From Kordiimonadaceae bacterium (lineage in GTDB: Bacteria > Pseudomonadota > Alphaproteobacteria > Sphingomonadales > Kordiimonadaceae): a stretch of DNA of 64,000 nt. Positions 60,601-64,000 of the stretch are shown one piece after another. The position numbers and the translations under genes are program-made. The first letter of the stretch is position 1. Each line of letters starts with the position of its first letter. The notes beneath the pieces were generated by a model. The model searched no databases and was not told the DNA's origin. It saw only the letters and a program-made list of their open reading frames with translations. The DNA lies in the NCBI GenBank assembly GCA_017640725.1, contig JAEPQB010000002.1, positions 434,001-498,000 of the forward strand. Reading direction: 5' to 3'.

Positions 60601-61188
60601 ATGTGTTTTGAGTTAAGGCCTCGAGGAATGAATAGCCAACTCGATAGTATGCGCTTTTGTACGAGCGCTGAGGCGCTGGTAGATCACTGGCTTGATTTGC
60701 GCTCGCCGGACCAATTGTGCCCCTTTAAGCGTGACTTTTCTCCCATGCATATGGGAAAGGCGCTGCCAGACGTATTCTTGACTGAATGGCGTGATGACAA
60801 TCATGTGATGGTTCGTGTTGCAGGTTCGCGCACATCACAAGTCACCATTGAGGACCGAACAGGTCAAAACATTCTGGATGTTTGCCTGGCAGAGCATCGG
60901 CCCGGCTTTTCGGAGTTCTACAGCAAGCTGCGTACGGGTCGGTTTGCGGGGGTATCCGAACACCCTCTGCCGCACCTGTCTGGAAGCATGATTGCCAAAA
61001 GTATGCAACTGCCTCTCTTGGATGAAGATGGCGAAGCAAGGTTTTTCGTAGGCATTGTGAAAACGATACCAATCGCCAGAATCCATGAAGATTTTCGGGA
61101 CCAGACAGCCTCTTCTGGCGTGAGCTTAAATGTCTGGTTCCAGAAACTCAGCACCGCAGAACTAGCGTCAGACAAGAAAATTATTTGA
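60601..61188 (+). CDS. PAS_5-like protein, diverged member D
   Basis: A 196-residue soluble protein. The start is uncertain: ATG 60601 has no good ribosome site, ATG 60628 has GAGGA too close, and ATG 60649 is also possible. Its architecture (LVDHWLDLRSPDQLCPFKRD, VMVRVAGSRTSQVTIEDRTG, SKSMQLPLLDEDGEARF-type ending) parallels the PAS_5-type array at 38-40 kb at much lower identity. It is 80 bases upstream of a further member. No output domain. Confidence 0.65.
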   Translation: MCFELRPRGMNSQLDSMRFCTSAEALVDHWLDLRSPDQLCPFKRDFSPMHMGKALPDVFLTEWRDDNHVMVRVAGSRTSQVTIEDRTGQNILDVCLAEHRPGFSEFYSKLRTGRFAGVSEHPLPHLSGSMIAKSMQLPLLDEDGEARFFVGIVKTIPIARIHEDFRDQTASSGVSLNVWFQKLSTAELASDKKII

Positions 61189-61268
61189 TAAATCAGTAGC
61201 TTCGCAGTCGGTTCTTTAATATTCTTGCACCGCTTTTGTGTCATTTCAGTCGAAGAAGTCGCAGACCG

Positions 61269-61841
61269 ATGCCAACCTACCGTTGGTCAGATGCCTATTT
61301 TCAAGCGCTCAGTTATAGTGATGCCACCAAAACGCTTGCCCGCTATTGGCACGACCTTCCAAGGCGGGAAGGCTGCATCGCCCCACATCGATCCGACTTC
61401 AAACTCACCGAAATCGGCGCTTACTTGGATGAAGTTTTCATCAGCAAGTTTAACGGGCCGGAAGAGCTAATTATTTTGGTTTCTGGGTCCAAGCTGCTGA
61501 AAATTCTTGGTGATGACATCACAGGCAAGAATATCTTCAAACTGGTGCCTGAAGAAAATTATCAACAGCAAATTGATTATTACAAGCAGCTGAGAGAACA
61601 ACCCTGCGCTGGCGCGTTAACAAGATGGGGCGCCAGCCTCAAAGAACGCCCTTTCGTATATCGCACCATGCAATTGCCGCTTCTTGGTGACACCGATGAA
61701 GTAGAGTTTTTTGTTGGCACCGGCGTGATCAAAACTACGCACACGACAGGCGACCAGCTGGCGAGGGATCACCGGGTGTATGTGGAGCAGCATGCCCAAA
61801 TATTTGTAGATATCGGTGCCGGCGTCCCGGCAACCGAATAA
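61269..61841 (+). CDS. PAS_5-like protein, diverged member E
   Basis: A 190-residue protein; ATG 61269 is chosen over a TTG at 61236 because the preceding residues look non-coding. It parallels member D: LARYWHDLPRREGCIAPHRSD, IILVSGSKLLKILGDDITG, REQPCAGALTRWGA and RTMQLPLLGDTDEVEFFVG. The PCAG segment also matches PCAG/PCGG in the 38-40 kb array. D and E probably form an operon. Signal and partner unknown. Confidence 0.68.
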   Translation: MPTYRWSDAYFQALSYSDATKTLARYWHDLPRREGCIAPHRSDFKLTEIGAYLDEVFISKFNGPEELIILVSGSKLLKILGDDITGKNIFKLVPEENYQQQIDYYKQLREQPCAGALTRWGASLKERPFVYRTMQLPLLGDTDEVEFFVGTGVIKTTHTTGDQLARDHRVYVEQHAQIFVDIGAGVPATE

Positions 61842-61853
61842 TCTTGCATCAGC

Positions 61854-63188
61854 TTACTGCTGGAAGTCGTAAATACTGCCCAGCTTCAGGATTTGAGTGA
61901 GCTCATCGAGAGCCGTGAAACACTCTTCCATCAGCTTAGGGTCGCCAAGATCACCACCTTCAACTCTGTCGCGGTAGTTCCGCTTTGCCCAAGCTTCCAG
62001 GTCGGCAACGAGCATATCATCCAGGACGGCATTTGCGCCCATCGCCCCCAGCTGCTGATCAGAGAGCGCAACTCGCAAGCGTAGGCAAGCCGGACCGCCG
62101 CCATTGCGCATGCTTTGGCGCACGTCCAAAAAGTCAGCCGCACCAATTGGGCCGTTAGATGCCAGCATTTCCTCAACGAAACTGCATGTACTGTCTGTTT
62201 CTTCAACCTCTACGGGCAGGATGAGACGCATTTTGTCCTCGCCCGGCACGGAAATCAGCTGGCTGTTGAACAAGTAAGACGATACCGCATCGCACATCGG
62301 CACTTTAGCGGATGGGACCTCAACAAACTCAAACGCGATCTCGGGCGCGGCTTCACGCAGCATTGCCTGCATGGCTGCCGGATCTTCAAAAGCTTCCTCA
62401 TGATAGAAAAAGACATTTTTATTGGACACCGCAACCACATCATTGTGGAAGGCACCGGCATTGATAGCCGCCGGGTTTTGACGAACGAACAAAGTTCTCG
62501 CCGACTTCGTTGCATGCTGCCGCGCGATTGCTTCACTCGCTTCCAGGGTTTGCCGCCCAGGGAACGTCAAATCCTTTGCCACATCAAACGCACTGCGCCC
62601 ATATACATAAAGGGCAACGCCCTCATCGCCATAATCGCTGCAGAAACGGTTATGGTTGGCAGCACCCTCGTCGCCCATGTGGGTGCCACCCGACAACGCG
62701 TCATGATGCGCGAAATGCTCGCCCTCCGGGAAATAGGCCCTCAGAACGCTTCCGGTACGCTCATGCTCGACTGAGCGGTGATACATGGCCGCAAGGTTCG
62801 CCGGGGTGAAATGCGTGCGCCCATCCGCCGTGTCAGGGGACGGTGAAATGGTGCCTGCGTTTGCTGTCCACATGGTGGCCGACGACATCAGGTTTTTCAA
62901 AAGCGCAGGGCTGGATTTCCAGGCATTGGTCAGAATTTCAGCATCGCTACCAGTAAAGCCGAGTGACCGAAGCGTCCGCAGATGCGGCCGTTCATGGGGT
63001 GGCAATACACCCTGTGTCATGCCAAGGCCGCGCAAGTGTTGCGCTTTTTGCAGCCCTTGCAGCACGCCTTCGCGCGGGTTCGCGACCAAGCCTTCGTTTT
63101 TTGCAGACGCCACGTTCCCGTATGACAAGCCGGCATAATTGTGGGTTGGCCCAACAATGCCGTCGAAGTTTACTTCACGCCAGTTCAT
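61854..63188 (-). CDS. astB: N-succinylarginine dihydrolase
   Basis: A 444-residue guanidine-modifying enzyme, second step of the arginine succinyltransferase (AST) pathway: succinylarginine to succinylornithine, ammonia and CO2. Signature segments: NFDGIVGPTHNYAGLSYGN, THMGDEGAANHNRFC, NAGAFHNDVVAVSN, LRLILPVE-type strand, and SMRNGGGPACLRLRVALSD with the catalytic Cys. Start ATG overlaps the astD stop by 4 bases, so the two are translationally coupled. Confidence 0.97.
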   Translation of the reverse strand: MNWREVNFDGIVGPTHNYAGLSYGNVASAKNEGLVANPREGVLQGLQKAQHLRGLGMTQGVLPPHERPHLRTLRSLGFTGSDAEILTNAWKSSPALLKNLMSSATMWTANAGTISPSPDTADGRTHFTPANLAAMYHRSVEHERTGSVLRAYFPEGEHFAHHDALSGGTHMGDEGAANHNRFCSDYGDEGVALYVYGRSAFDVAKDLTFPGRQTLEASEAIARQHATKSARTLFVRQNPAAINAGAFHNDVVAVSNKNVFFYHEEAFEDPAAMQAMLREAAPEIAFEFVEVPSAKVPMCDAVSSYLFNSQLISVPGEDKMRLILPVEVEETDSTCSFVEEMLASNGPIGAADFLDVRQSMRNGGGPACLRLRVALSDQQLGAMGANAVLDDMLVADLEAWAKRNYRDRVEGGDLGDPKLMEECFTALDELTQILKLGSIYDFQQ

Positions 63189-64000
63189 GCTGCGTCTCCT
63201 TTCAGCGTTAGGCCCTTGGGCAGTGCAGGCACGGCCACTTTACCGTCGGCTTGTTCCATCGTCGCCACAGCATAGGCACAATAGTCCGCCGCATAATAGG
63301 CGCTCGGCTTGTGATTGCCTGACCAACCGATGCCGCCAAACGGCGCGGTTGAGGCGGCGCCGGTCAGCTGCTGATTCCAGTTCACGATACCTGCGCGGGA
63401 GCGCGGGAAGAAATAGTCATAGTTATCGCGGTTGTCCGAAATCAGGCCGGACGCCAAACCGTATTTGGTGTCATTGGCTTCAACGACAGCCGCCGCGAAA
63501 TCGGGCACACGAATAATCTGCAAAAGTGGGCCAAAGACCTCTTCGTCGGGTCTGTCGGCAACGGCTGTAACATCGATCAATCCTGGCGACAGGAAGGCGT
63601 CACCTTCAGCCAGCTTTTCCGCCCGTCTGATGACTTTGCCACCCGCAGCCTCAAGGTCAGATTGCGCCTTCAGCACATTGTCGGCTGCCGCCGCGCTGAT
63701 CACCGGGCCCATAAAGGGTTCGGGGTCAGCTGTGCCCGCCCCAACTTCAAGGCCATCAATAGCCTCAGCTAGCGCATCGACAAACGCATCGCCTGCGGCG
63801 CCTTCCGGCACAATCAATCGGCGCGCACAGGTGCATCGCTGGCCAGAGCTAATGTATGCGGATGAAATCGTCATCACGGCAGCTGCCTGAAGGTCTTCGA
63901 CATCATGTACAATCAGCGGATTATTGCCGCCCATCTCCAGCGCCTGAATAACCTGCGGGCGGTCAAGAAGCTGGCGCGCAATGGCAAGACCCGTGTTGGC
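63185..64000 (-). CDS. astD: N-succinylglutamate 5-semialdehyde dehydrogenase (5' part outside window)
   Basis: About 271 C-terminal residues of the NAD-dependent aldehyde dehydrogenase of the AST pathway are visible. The frame continues through the right edge (ANTGLAIARQLLDRPQVIQA then EMGGNNPLIVHD), so the start lies beyond 64000. The catalytic Cys is in SSGQRCTCARRL, and EVFGPLLQIIRV with FPRSRAGIVNWNQQLTG are typical C-terminal ALDH blocks. It precedes astB in the operon; the other ast genes are outside the window. Confidence 0.95.
   Translation of the reverse strand, partial: ANTGLAIARQLLDRPQVIQALEMGGNNPLIVHDVEDLQAAAVMTISSAYISSGQRCTCARRLIVPEGAAGDAFVDALAEAIDGLEVGAGTADPEPFMGPVISAAAADNVLKAQSDLEAAGGKVIRRAEKLAEGDAFLSPGLIDVTAVADRPDEEVFGPLLQIIRVPDFAAAVVEANDTKYGLASGLISDNRDNYDYFFPRSRAGIVNWNQQLTGAASTAPFGGIGWSGNHKPSAYYAADYCAYAVATMEQADGKVAVPALPKGLTLKGDAA

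Noticed and set aside
62115-62774. A 219-codon plus-strand open frame opposite astB
   Set aside because: astB on the minus strand is unmistakable; the opposite frame is low-complexity in His/Arg and has no motif.
1-64000. CRISPR array, tRNA/rRNA genes, insertion sequences, integrase or phage genes
   Set aside because: Reading both strands I found no regularly spaced repeats, no cloverleaf or rRNA segment and no transposase or recombinase motif. A dedicated tRNA and repeat scan would be needed to exclude small elements.

Overview
The window is a gene-dense stretch of a proteobacterial chromosome, most likely alphaproteobacterial. Markers are the rplY-pth-ychF trio, the lgt-midA-pgeF neighbourhood, UbiK, Coq4-type ubiquinone proteins, PAS_5-type proteins and many secreted alpha/beta hydrolases and amidohydrolases. 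An aquatic, Kordiimonas-like heterotroph would fit, but this is only a guess from gene content. I see no rRNA, tRNA, CRISPR array, transposase, integrase or phage gene, so this is core chromosome with accessory cassettes.

Layout. 0-5 kb: two TetR-controlled lipid-type units, a PhyH-like dioxygenase and a sterol desaturase-like hydroxylase, each with a clear palindromic operator, followed by a secreted hydrolase. 5-18 kb: a metal-dependent amidohydrolase and two Coq4 paralogues at 8.8 and 17.4 kb that share a repeated promoter motif. Between the paralogues lie a PD40 propeller protein, an S9 peptidase, and a YtrA-type GntR/ABC ATPase/permease operon with its operator. 18-28 kb: glutathione transferase, aldo/keto reductase, an orphan solute-binding protein, YjbR, thioredoxin reductase, DUF547, a small winged-helix/helical-repeat pair, LysR plus ABM monooxygenase, and a HEAT-cyclophilin fusion. 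A candidate small RNA follows at 27.7 kb. 28-35 kb: DUF885 lipoprotein, an HSL-type esterase, a second YtrA-type GntR with a membrane protein and a very long operator, an amidohydrolase, ProC and YbjN.

35-42 kb: UbiK, Lgt, MidA, three tandem minus-strand PAS_5-type genes splitting midA from pgeF, then PgeF and Prs. 42-46 kb: cytochrome b561, a haem-type TonB receptor with a Fur-like box, and a DUF6607 lipoprotein. 46-51 kb: CPBP protease, an uncharacterised secreted protein, a second orphan solute-binding protein, then L25, Pth and YchF. 51-54.5 kb: an array of four paralogous six-helix membrane proteins plus a DUF2007 protein, for which I recognise no described function. 54.5-64 kb: amidohydrolase, DUF3108, an FMN-dependent hydroxy-acid oxidase, MaoC dehydratase, MsrPQ, two more PAS_5-like proteins, and astB with part of astD for arginine catabolism.

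Themes are ubiquinone and membrane redox (Coq4 twice, UbiK, b561, MsrQ, hydroxy-acid oxidase), scavenging of peptides and esters by exported hydrolases, and several small paralogous families that have expanded locally. The best candidates for undescribed biology are the four-membrane-protein plus DUF2007 array, the shared direct-repeat motif ahead of both coq4 genes, the C-rich-loop small RNA candidate, and the PAS_5 expansion.
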